NCBI RefSeq assembly: GCF_000004075.3
Contig: NC_026658.2
Location: forward strand, 1 to 64,000
DNA length: 64,000 bases
Direction of reading: 5' to 3'
Source: Cucumis sativus
Taxonomy: Eukaryota > Streptophyta > Magnoliopsida > Cucurbitales > Cucurbitaceae
The stretch's first letter is position 1. Each line of letters opens with the position of its first letter. Positions 1-9,856 of this stretch are shown here, in pieces. The notes under the pieces are model-generated. The model was not told the DNA's origin, made no database searches, and was given only the letters and a program-made list of their open reading frames with translations. Both the position numbers and the translations under genes were made by a program.

Positions 1-125
1 AAATATATATATAATAAAATTTCTTTTTCTTTTCTTTTTATTTAAACTAAATAATAAAACTAAAAATATAAATAAATATACATATATAATATATTTTTAT
101 CACTATTTTTCAAATCTCTTCTTTC
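1..125. other. AT-rich flank before the retrotransposon
   Basis: Very AT-rich sequence with no coding signal. It is the left flank of the copia element. It does not resemble the satellite on the element's right side, and its last five bases (ctttc) do not match the five bases after the 3' LTR (atcat), so no target-site duplication is seen. Confidence 0.6.
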
Positions 126-2039
126 TGTTGGAATTTTTATGTCCTAAAACTCGTAGTTTGTAAATCATATTCTGTTCAATAAAGTTGTTATTGAGAAATT
201 AAATATTATAATCTTAAATCCAATAAATCAAGTTCCAAGGCTATTTTGAATAAACTTGAACTTTATGTGTAAACATAAACGTGGATCAAGTTCGAGTATA
301 TAGCCTAAATAGTCTAAGTATATGAAATAAAAGGTTGGGCGGCCTTATTTAGAGAAACTATGATGCGGCCCCACTTGTAGTACAACGAAGTGATCCTAAT
401 CGTTCATGTAGAGACATGAAAGTGGGGGCATCCTATGTAAAAATGTTTACATAAGACTGAACCATGAATTAGTCATTTTTACGTTATAACACCGTTCACT
501 GTTTAAAACTGAATATCTCAATTATTGATGACCTAGGTAACTTAGTCTTAATCCTGAGTTAACTATGAACTTCTGTTCACATGAGATTATCCTTAGATCT
601 GCATAGTGAGGCAGCAGCTCATCAGCGTTGCCCAATAAGCCTCCCATTTCAGGGGTAAGATCGGGTGGATAGCTGGGAACATAGGGTACAAGATGGAATT
701 CACTCCTACCGCTTTAGGTTAGTAGATAGGTTGCTCTCTTAAAGCACTGAATCCAAGTCTTGAACAAGGGCCCCACCCTCTCATTGGCCGAGAGGGATTA
801 AGTTTATAGGTTGAACCTTAAACCAATTGTTCAATAGTGGATTAGTGGGACTTAAGGAGCAAGATGTAATCTTAGGGTAAAACGATATTTTTGACCGAGC
901 CAAGTTACGAGCAACCTGTGAAGGATTAACTTACTGATTATGGTTTTATCAAATGGACACAAATATATCTATAGTGAGGGAGTGCAACTACGGGACTTAG
1001 TGGAATGACCCGTTAGTTAACGAATGTTGATTAACTCGGTTTAAAAGAGTTTAGCTAGTTAATCTTGAATCGTTGGAGCCCATGATCTATAGGTCCATTA
1101 GGTTCCTCTGCTAGCTCATATGGATTAAACTTAGAACAGTGTGATGAAATAAGTCGAATTGTTCGAATGGGAGAAGAAAGGAAAACCGACATATACAGTG
1201 ATATAGTCGTCGGTCTTCTAATTAGAAATAGAGCTTTATGTTTTACATACTATAAGTATGAATGCGGATTCATACTAAGAAGCTCGGAATTGGTCAAAAA
1301 TAGTAAAAAGTCAAAATGTTGACTTTTGACTTTGAAAAGTCAAACTTTGACCGGCCTTATATTCAAATGTGATTTGAATTTTGGAAAAAATGAATGCGGA
1401 TTCATGCTCGGGAGGTTGGAATTAGTCAAGACGGACAAAATGGTAAAAAGTCAAAATATTGACTTTTGACTTAGAAAAGTCAAAGTTTGACTTTGACTAG
1501 AAAAATCTAATGACCATTTTACCCTTGGACTAAGTTAGTGGGAAAATCCAACATTTTGTTGGATAATCCACTAACTCTTAGTGGGATATGTGGCTATATG
1601 AGATATAGACACCTAGCCCACTAAGTTCCACTAATTGTTAGTGGAATATTAGGTGTTGAGATTTGGCAATTGAATTGCATGCATTTTTGCATGTAATTAG
1701 GCTATAAATAGAGATGTTTTCAAATGTTGAAGGACTTTTGCCTCTTTATCATTTTCATAATCTCAACAAAAGAAAAAAGAAAGCTTCCAATCTCATTTTA
1801 TCTCCATTACTTTCTACACCAAAATTGGGTCCCACAACCCGGTTCTTTGTCTAGAGGATAGCAGTTGAGTACTAGTGGTGGTCTCGGTAGAATTGGTAAG
1901 AAGACATCAAACCTTTTGAAAGCTTCAAAGGTAATACTTCTTAAAACCCTAATTTGATTAGTTTATGGTTACATGTTAATTGTGGCAATTAGGGTAGAAA
2001 TTCGATTCTTTTTCCGCTGTGCATGACTTAGTTCTATCA
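126..2039 (+). repeat. 5' LTR of the copia element
   Basis: About 1,914 bp, repeated at 7932-9856 with high identity. It starts TGTTGG and ends TATCA, followed two bases later by the primer binding site. It contains a TATA-like CTATAAATA at 1702-1710, a W-box-rich block at about 1292-1500 and a TGCATGCA/TTTGCATG stretch at about 1677-1694. Differences from the 3' copy are scattered and many are single-base length changes in homopolymer runs. Confidence 0.93.
1292..1710 (+). promoter_or_regulatory. LTR promoter: W-box cluster plus TATA box
   Basis: Between about 1292 and 1500 I count about 13 TTGAC/GTCAA cores in both orientations, arranged as two related blocks around the phrase TGACTTTTGACTT. 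TTGAC(C/T) is the W-box bound by WRKY transcription factors. A TATA-like CTATAAATA lies at 1702-1710, roughly 200 bp downstream, so transcription probably starts near 1735-1745. The same arrangement is in the 3' LTR (W-boxes about 9100-9312, TATA 9517-9525). WRKY-driven stress induction of the LTR is an inference. Confidence 0.6.
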
Positions 2040-2041
2040 TG

Positions 2042-2053
2042 TGGTATCAGAGC
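2042..2053 (+). other. Primer binding site (initiator tRNA-Met)
   Basis: TGGTATCAGAGC, the classic plant copia minus-strand primer site complementary to the 3' end of initiator tRNA-Met. It lies two bases after the end of the 5' LTR. It primes reverse transcription and is not a tRNA gene. Confidence 0.93.
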
Positions 2054-4134
2054 ATGCTTCATTTTTACCCAATTGCATGTGGTGGGTTCATATTTATTAG
2101 ATAAATTTTGGTTTGAACTAAAATGGATATATTATGATTTTGGCTCTAGATTAAGTGTTTTTGTTCTAATTATTGTAATTAGCCTTGTTAATGGCTTATT
2201 TTTATTGTTGCAAAGTGTTTGTAATTTTTTAAAAAATAAAAAAAAGTCATTAGAGTTGAAGCTAGGCTGTAATTGGTTCAACCGGGTGAGAGAATTGAAA
2301 AAAATGAAGAAAAGAAGGTCACAGACCCGAAAACCCGGTTTTGACCCGCTTCGGCACCCGCACGCGCCCGCCGCCCGCGCGCCCTCCTGCGCCCGCGCGC
2401 CCTCCTGCGCCGCGCGCCCTCCTGCGCCCGCGCGCCCTCCTGCGCCCGCGCGCCCGCCTTCGCCCCGCGCGCCTGCCTTCGCACGACCCGTGTGCGCCTG
2501 GGCCGGTTCAAGCCAATAAATTTGGTTTTTGGGCCGGTTCAAGCGGTTCGGTTGGTTTTTTAGCCGGTTCGAATTTTTGGGAGTGGTTCTGTACTACACC
2601 AAATTAATTATGTAATAATTTAGCACTTAGCTTAATTTAGGAGCCAAAAATCAGTCCATTTTAGGTGTGTTTTTTTTATTTATGCATGTGATGTATGATT
2701 AAATTACTTTAAATTTGTATGTGCATTTTGAATGTCATATAGATTTAAAATCCCACCATAGGTTAACATGTTCATGCATTAAAATGTATGATATAAAGGT
2801 TATATTGTATTGTATGCATGTTAATTGATTAATATGGAAATTAATTAATATGATTAATTAATTATTTAATTAATTAAGTTATTCTTGATTAAATATGATT
2901 TAATCAAATTAATTAATTATTGTTTGATTTAATTTAATTAAATATGATTTAATTAAAGTTAAATAAATTAAAATCCATATTAATTGATTGTTTTTATTAT
3001 ATATTGATAAAATGATTGATTAAGTTTAAAAGTTTTTTATAAGTGTTATAAAATAAATTAGACTTTTAAAATCAATAACAAAGATTAAATGCATGCTCAC
3101 TTAGGTTAAACATATCTTCCATTTTTCATAGAAATAGGTCGATATCTTGTAAAACTGGTTACAAAAGGCTCACCTGGTTCAATCTTGTCAACAAGTCAGA
3201 TAAGATGACTAAGGTTGGAGGTTCTTAAGTTGACGGTTTACGGAACACCTCCTACCTGGAGATCGTAATCAGTTCTTGAGCCTAGTTAACCTAGTTTTAT
3301 GAGCATTCGTGAGAGGTGTGAGGTAATAAAAATGGTTTTTCACCTAGACATCATAGGTTAAAATCCTGTATAATGGTTATACTTGGATGTTTTATCTAGA
3401 CTTAAGATTTGTTTAAGTTAGCCTAAATATAAATCTTGAAGTTTGGATTACCCTATTTTTTTTAGAACACTTCAACTAGAGAAAAATAATGTATTTTAGC
3501 TCTAGTGTCCCTAAGAGTTCACACCGTGAGGTCCATGCAGGGCTTTGTGCCGTGCATAGGAGCGGCCTCCCTTCGGAGAGTGTTTGCATGGATCAAAATC
3601 AAGGTGAATAGGGGAAGTAGTTCATAGTAAGTGGGTGAGGGATTTGTGGCAGCACATCCCACGGTCTCTTCCATTAGGTCGCACCGTGAGATTTCTATAA
3701 TATGCCTGCTTGTCTGCCCTGGAGCGACGTTCCCTTCGGAGGGTTGTATTATAGGATTCGGAACACCGCGAACTCCAAAACTGGATAGGATTTCTTAGAT
3801 TAGTTTTCATAAATGATTCTAATCTATAAAATCTGAAAATGGTGGGTAACACTTACAAGAATTACTAAGTTGTTAGTATATTCTTGACTAAAGTAGCGAT
3901 AACTAAGTGCTATAAAGAATAAAGAGTTATTCTTGAGATAGCATCTAGTCAAGATTGTCTTGGTTCAAAGGAGGAATAATCAACTACCCTTCGGAGAAGG
4001 TTGTTCTAAACCTTTGAAATATTGTTGCAAAATACAAATAATGAAAGGGTACATTATTAGTAATTGCTAAATTAGATTGGATATTTTTTATGATTATAGT
4101 TTTTTCCTAAAAAGGAATATGTTTGTTTTTCAGC
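2054..4134 (+). other. Untranslated leader of the copia element
   Basis: A 2.1-kb stretch between primer binding site and gag with no protein-coding signal. It includes a GC-rich minisatellite (2377-2481), an AT-rich stretch (about 2600-3100) and three scattered occurrences of the phrase CCCTTCGGAG (near 3570, 3731 and 3988). Such a long leader is unusual for copia elements. The open frames over 2019-2542 on both strands are low-complexity Pro/Arg/Ala products of the GC-rich repeat and are not called as genes. Confidence 0.6.
2377..2481 (+). repeat. GC-rich ~18-bp minisatellite in the leader
   Basis: About five imperfect copies of an 18-bp unit, GCGCGCCCTCCTGCGCCC, with later copies drifting to GCCTTCGCC. 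The block is almost entirely G and C and rich in CpG, in sharp contrast to the AT-rich surroundings. Confidence 0.85.
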
Positions 4135-7100
4135 ATGAATAGCTCAATAGTTCGACTTTTAGCTTCCGAAAAACTTAATGGCGATAATTATGCGGCTTGG
4201 AAATCAAATCTTAACACAATACTAGTGGTTGGTGATTTAAGATTTGTCTTAACTGAGGAATGTCCTCAAAACCCTGCCTCTAATGATAACCGAACTAGTC
4301 GGGATGCATATGATCGATGGATAAAAGCTAATGAAAAAGCCCGTGTCTACATTCTTGCCAGCATGTCTGATGTATTGGCAAAGAAACATGAATCCTTAGC
4401 CACGGCTAAAGAGATTATGAATTCATTAAGGGGAATGTTTGGGCAACCAGAATTGTCCTTAAGACACGAGGCAGTCAAATACATTTACACTAAGCGTATG
4501 AAGGAAGGGACCTCTGTTAGAGAACATGTTCTGGACATGATGATGCACTTCAACATCGCTGAAGTGAATGGTGGTCCCATCGAAGAGGTTAATCAAGTTA
4601 GTTTTATCTTAGAGTCTCTTCCGAAGAGCTTCATTCCATTCCAAACGAATGCGTCTTTGAACAAGATAGAATTTAACTTGACAACCCTTCTGAATGAACT
4701 CCAGCGATTCCAAAACCTTACTATGGGTAAAGGAAAACAAGTGGAAGCAAATGTTGCTACCACAAAAAGAAAATTTATAAGAGGATCGTCCTCTAAAACC
4801 AAAGCTGGACCCTCAAAACCTAATGCTCAAATAAAAAAGAAGGGAAAGGGAAAGACTCCCAAACAGAACAAGGGTAAGAAAAGTGCAGAAAAAGGTAAGT
4901 GTTACCATTGTGGCCAAAACGGGCACTGGTTAAGAAACTGCCCAAAATACCTTGCAGAAAAAAAAGCAGAGAAGGAAACACAAGGTAAATATGATTTACT
5001 AGTTGTAGAAACATGTTTAGTGGAATATGAAAATTGTACCTGGATACTAGATTCAGGAGCCACTAAACCATATTTGCTTCTCATTTCAGGAAAATAGTTC
5101 TTGAAAAAGCTTTCAGAAGGCGAGATCACTCTCAAGGTTGGAACAGGAGAGATGGTCTCAACTTCAGCAGTGGGAGATTTAAAGTTGTTTTTTAGAGATA
5201 GATATGTCATACTTAAGAATGTCTTATATGTACCTCAAATGAAAAGAAATTTAATATCTATCTCTTGTATTTTGGAACAAATGTATAGAATATCTTTTGA
5301 AATTAATGAAGCGTTCGTTTTCTATAAAGGTATTCTAGTTTGTTCTGCTATACTTGAAGACAACTTATATAAAGTTAAGACCAACCAGAGCAAATTTTGT
5401 CTTAAATACTGAAATATTCAGAACAGCTGAAACTCAGAATAAAAGACAAAAAGTTTCTTCTAATGCCTATTTATGGCACTTAAGACTTGGTCACATAAAT
5501 CTCAATAGGATTGGGAGATTAGTTAAAAGTGGGCTTCTAAATCAGTTAGAAAATAATACTTTACCTCTTTGTGAATCTTGTCTTTGAAAAATGACCAAGA
5601 GATCTTTTACTGGAAAAGGTCTAAGAGCCAAAAGACCCTTAGAGCTCGTACATTCGGACCTTTGTGGACCAATGAATGTCAAAACTCGAGGTGGATATGA
5701 ATATTTCATTAGCTTCATTGATGATTATTCAAGGTATGGTCATATTTACCTAATACATCATAAGTCTAATAGTCTTGAAAAGTTCAAAGAATATAAGGCT
5801 GAAGTAGAAAACGAATTAGGTAAAACAATAAAAATACTTCGATCAGATCGAGGTGGAGAGTATATGGACTTACGATTCCGAGACTATTTAATAGAAAATG
5901 GAATCCAGTCACAACTCTCTGCACCTAGTACACCTCAACAGAACGGTGTATCAGAAAGAAGAAACCGGACCTTGTTAGACATGGTTCGCTCTATGATGAG
6001 TTTTTCTCAGATGTCAGATTCTTTTTGGGGATATGCTTTAGAAACAGCTGCTTATATTTTGAATAATGTTCCTCTAAAAGTGTTTCAGAAACACCTTATG
6101 AGCTATGGAAAGGGCGTAAAGGCAGTTTACGTCATTTTAAATTTGGGGTTGTCCAGCACATGTGTTGGTACAAAATCCAAAGAAATTGGAACATCGTTCA
6201 AAATTATGCTTTTTTATAGGTTATCCAAAAGAATCAAGAGGTGGTTTGTTTTATGATCCTCAAGAAAATAAAATATTTGTGTCAACAAATGCCACATTCT
6301 TAGAGGAAGACCACATCAGGGATCATCAACCTCGTAGTAAACTAGTATTAAAAGAAATTTCCAAAAGTGCTATAGATAAACCTAGTTCATCCACTAAGGT
6401 AGTTGATAAGACTAGGAAATCTGGACAATCACATCCTTCTCAACAGTTGAGAGAGCCTCGACGTAGTGGGAGGGTTGTTCATCAGCCTGATCGCTATTTG
6501 GGTTTAATTGAAACTCAAGTCATCATACCTGACGATGGCATAGAGGATCCATTAACCTATAAACAGGCAATGAAAGATGTAGATCGTGACCAATGGATCA
6601 AAGCCATGGACCTCGAAATGGAGTCTATGTACTTTAATTCTGTCTGGACTCTAGTAGATCAACCAAATGACGTAAAACCTATTGGTTGTAAATGGATCTA
6701 CAAGAGAAAACGAGACCATGCCGGTAAAGTACAGACTTTTAAGGCTCGACTTGTGGCAAAGGGTTATACCAGAGAGAGGGAGTAGACTATGAGGAAACTT
6801 TCTCTCCTGTTGCCATGTTAAAGTCAATTAGAATACTCTTATCCATCGCCACTTTTTATGATTATGAAATTTGGCAGATGGATGTCAAGACAGCTTTTTT
6901 GAACGGTAATCTTGAAGAGAGTATCTATATGTCTCAACCAGAGGGGTTTATAGAACAAGATCAAGAACAAAAGGTTTGTAAGCTAAAAAAATCCATTTAT
7001 GGATTAAAACAAGCTTCTAGATCCTGGAATATAAGATTTGATATTGCGATCAAATCTTATGGCTTTAAACAAAATGTTGACGAGCCTTGTGTTTACAAAA

Positions 7101-7827
7101 AGTCGTCAATTCCATTATAGCATTTTTTTCTTATATGTAGATGATATTCTACTTATTGAAAATGACGTAGGATATCTTACTGATATCAAGAAATGGCTAG
7201 CTATGCAATTTCAAATGAAAGATCTGGGAGATGCACAATACGTTCTCGGAATCCAAATTGTTCGAAACCGTAAGAACAAAACACTAGCCATGTCTCAAGC
7301 ATCTTACATAGACAAAATGTTGTCTAGATATAAAATGCAGAATTCCAAAAAGGGTCTGCTGCCGTACAGATATGGAATTCATTTGTCAAAGGAACAATGT
7401 CCTAAGACACCTCAAGAAGTTGAGGATATGAGAAATATTCCCTATGCTTCCGCTGTTGGAAGTTTAATGTATGCAATGTTATGTACTAGACCTGACATTT
7501 GCTACTCAGTAGGGATGGTCAGTAGGTATCAATCCAATCATGGACGTGATCACTAGACAGCCGTTAAAAACATTCTACATGCTCATGTATCGTACAAAGG
7601 ATATGATCCTTACTGGATACACTGATTCGGATTTCCAAACTAATAAAGATGTTAGAAAGTCTACATCAGAATCAGTATTTACTCTAAATGGAGGAGCAGT
7701 AGTTTGGAGAAGCATAAAGCAAACTTGTATAGCTGATTCCACAATGGAAGCTGATCATTTTACAAAAGCCCTCACGGCTAAAGTGTTTGAGGGTCACCTA
7801 CACAGTTTAGGTGTACGATGTTTGTAA
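4135..7827 (+). pseudogene. Degenerate copia gag-pol polyprotein
   Basis: Homology runs from an ATG at 4135 to the stop near 7827. Gag has a CX2CX4HX4C zinc knuckle (CYHCGQNGHWLRNC, about 4900-4941). The protease retains its DSGA motif (about 5050), followed by an in-frame TAG at 5095. Integrase keeps the HHCC region (HLRLGH...CESC, about 5477-5584), then an in-frame TGA at 5585, then the DDE core (FIDDYS, SDRGGEY, NGVSERRN). Reverse transcriptase keeps MDVKTAFLNG and YVDDIL (about 7135). RNase H is shortened: the text jumps from STMEAD to FTKALTAKVFEG with the intervening catalytic part missing. The reading frame shifts about five times (near 5400, 6165-6250, 6780, 7100 and 7550). As written it cannot make a functional polyprotein. 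Confidence 0.95.
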
Positions 7828-7920
7828 ACTAGGACAAGTGGGAGACTTATTGGCCATGTGCCCTAGTTTCATATATATTCTCTCACACCACATCTCTCAT
7901 ACCACTAGGAATTTTAGTCC

Positions 7921-7931
7921 AAGTGGGAGTT
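7921..7931 (+). other. Polypurine tract
   Basis: AAGTGGGAGTT directly before the TGTTGG start of the 3' LTR, the expected plus-strand primer of an LTR retrotransposon. A similar GGACAAGTGGGAG sits at about 7832-7844. Confidence 0.75.
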
Positions 7932-9856
7932 TGTTGGAATTTTTTGTCCTAAAACTCGTAGTTTGTAAATCATATTCTATTCAATAAAGTTGTTATTGAG
8001 AAATTAAATATTATAATCTTAAATCCAATAAATCAAAGTTCCAAGGCTATTTTTTGAATAAACTTGAACTTTATGTGTAAACATAAACGTGGATCAAGTT
8101 CGAGTATATAGCCTAAATAGTCTATAGTATATGAAATAAAGGTTGGGCGCCTTATTTTGAGAGACTATGGATGCGGCCCACTTTGTTGTACAAACGATGT
8201 GATCCTAATCGTTCATGTAGAGACATGAAAGTGGGGGCATCCTATGTAAAATGTTTACATAAGACTGAACCATGAATTAGTCATTTTTACGTTATAACAC
8301 CGTTTACTGTTTAAAACTGACTATCTCAATTATTGATGACCTAGGTAACTTAGTCTTAATCCTGAGTTAACTATGAACTCCTGTTCATACGAGATTATCC
8401 TTAGATCTGCATAGGTGAGGGCAGCTCATCAGCGTTGGCCCAATAAGCCTCCCATTTCAGGGGTAAGATCGGGTGGATAGCTGGGAACATAGGGTACAAG
8501 ATGGAATTCACTCCTACCCGCTTTAGGGTTAGTAGATAGGTTGCTCTCTTAAGCACTGAATCCAAGTCTTGAACAAGGGGCCCACCCTCTCATTGGCCCG
8601 AGAGGGATTAAGTTTATAGGTTGAACCTTAAACCAATTGTTCAATAGTGGATTAGTGGGACTTAAGGAGCAAGATGTAATCTTGGGGGTAAAACGGTATT
8701 TTGACCCAGCCAAGGTTACGAGCAACCTGTGAAGGATTAACTTACTGATTATGGTTTTATCAAATGGACACAAATATATCTATAGTGAGGGGAGTGCAAC
8801 TACGGGACTTTAGTGGAATGACCCGTTAGTTAACGAATGTTGATTAACTCGGTTTAAAAGAGTTTAGCTAGTTAATCTTGAATCGTTGGAGCCCATGATC
8901 TATAGGTCCATTAGGTTCCTCTGCTAGCTCATATGGATTAAACTTAGAACAGTGTGATGAAATAAGTCGAATTGTTCGAATAGGGAGAAGAAAGGAAAAC
9001 CGACATATACAGTGATATAATCGTCGGTCTTCTAATTAGAAATAGAGCTTTATGTTTTACATACTATAAGTATGAATGCGGATTCATACTAAGAAGCTCG
9101 GAATTGGTCAAAAATAGTAAAAAGTCAAAATGTTGACTTTTGACTTTGAAAAGTCAAACTTTGACCGGCCTTATATTCAAATGTGATTTGAATTTTGGAA
9201 AAATGAATGCGGATTCATGCTCGGGAGGTTGGAATTAGTCAAGACGGACAAAATGGTAAAAAGTCAAAATATTGACTTTTGACTTAGAAAAGTCAAAGTT
9301 TGACTTTTGACTAGAAAAATCTAATGACCATTTTACCCTTGGACTAAGTTAGTGGGAAAATCCAACATTTTGTTGGATAATCCCACTAACTCTTAGTGGG
9401 ATATGTGGCTATATGAGATATAGACACCTAGCCCACTAAGTTCCACTAATTGTTAGTGGAATATTAGGTGTTGAGATTTGGCAATTGAATTGCATGCATT
9501 TTTGCATGTAATTAGGCTATAAATAGAGATGTTTTCAAATGTTGAAGGACTTTTGCCTCTTTTATCATTTTCATAATCTCAACAAAAGAAAAAAGAAAGC
9601 TTCCAATCTCATTTTATCTCCATTACTTTCTACACCAAAATTGGGTCCCACAACCCGGTTCTTTGTCTAGAGGATAGCAGTTGAGTACTAGTGGTGGTCT
9701 CGGGTAGAATTGGTAAGAAGACATCAAACCTTTTGAAAGCTTCAAAGGTAATACTTCTTAAAACCCTAATTTGATTAGTTTATGGTTAGATGTTAATTGT
9801 GGCAATTAGGGTAGAAATTCGATTCTTTTTCCGCTGTGCATGACTTAGTTCTATCA
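7932..9856 (+). repeat. 3' LTR of the copia element
   Basis: About 1,925 bp and collinear with 126-2039, beginning TGTTGGAATT and ending CTATCA. The satellite begins on the next base. It carries the same W-box blocks and a TATA-like box at 9517-9525. It is slightly longer than the 5' copy mainly because of extra single bases in homopolymers. Confidence 0.93.

Larger units (their letters stand above)
126..9856 (+). mobile_element. Ty1/copia LTR retrotransposon, full-length but decayed
   Basis: A 9.7-kb element with all structural parts: two direct LTRs (126-2039 and 7932-9856) that begin TGTTGGAATT and end TATCA, a primer binding site complementary to initiator tRNA-Met, a purine tract before the 3' LTR, and a gag-pol region. 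The domain order is gag zinc knuckle, protease, integrase, reverse transcriptase, RNase H. Integrase before RT is diagnostic of Ty1/copia (Pseudoviridae-like) rather than gypsy. The coding region is broken in several places, so the element cannot encode its own proteins as written, although both LTRs are nearly intact. No 5-bp target-site duplication is present. The family looks like a common cucurbit gag/pol repeat, but that is recognition only. Confidence 0.95.

Noticed and set aside
2042..2053. Possible tRNA-Met gene
   Set aside because: Only the 12-base primer binding site is present, at the expected place after the LTR.
2019..2542. Overlapping open frames of 166 and 136 codons on both strands
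   Set aside because: They are open because of the GC-rich minisatellite, which lacks stop codons on both strands. The text is low-complexity Pro/Arg/Ala.
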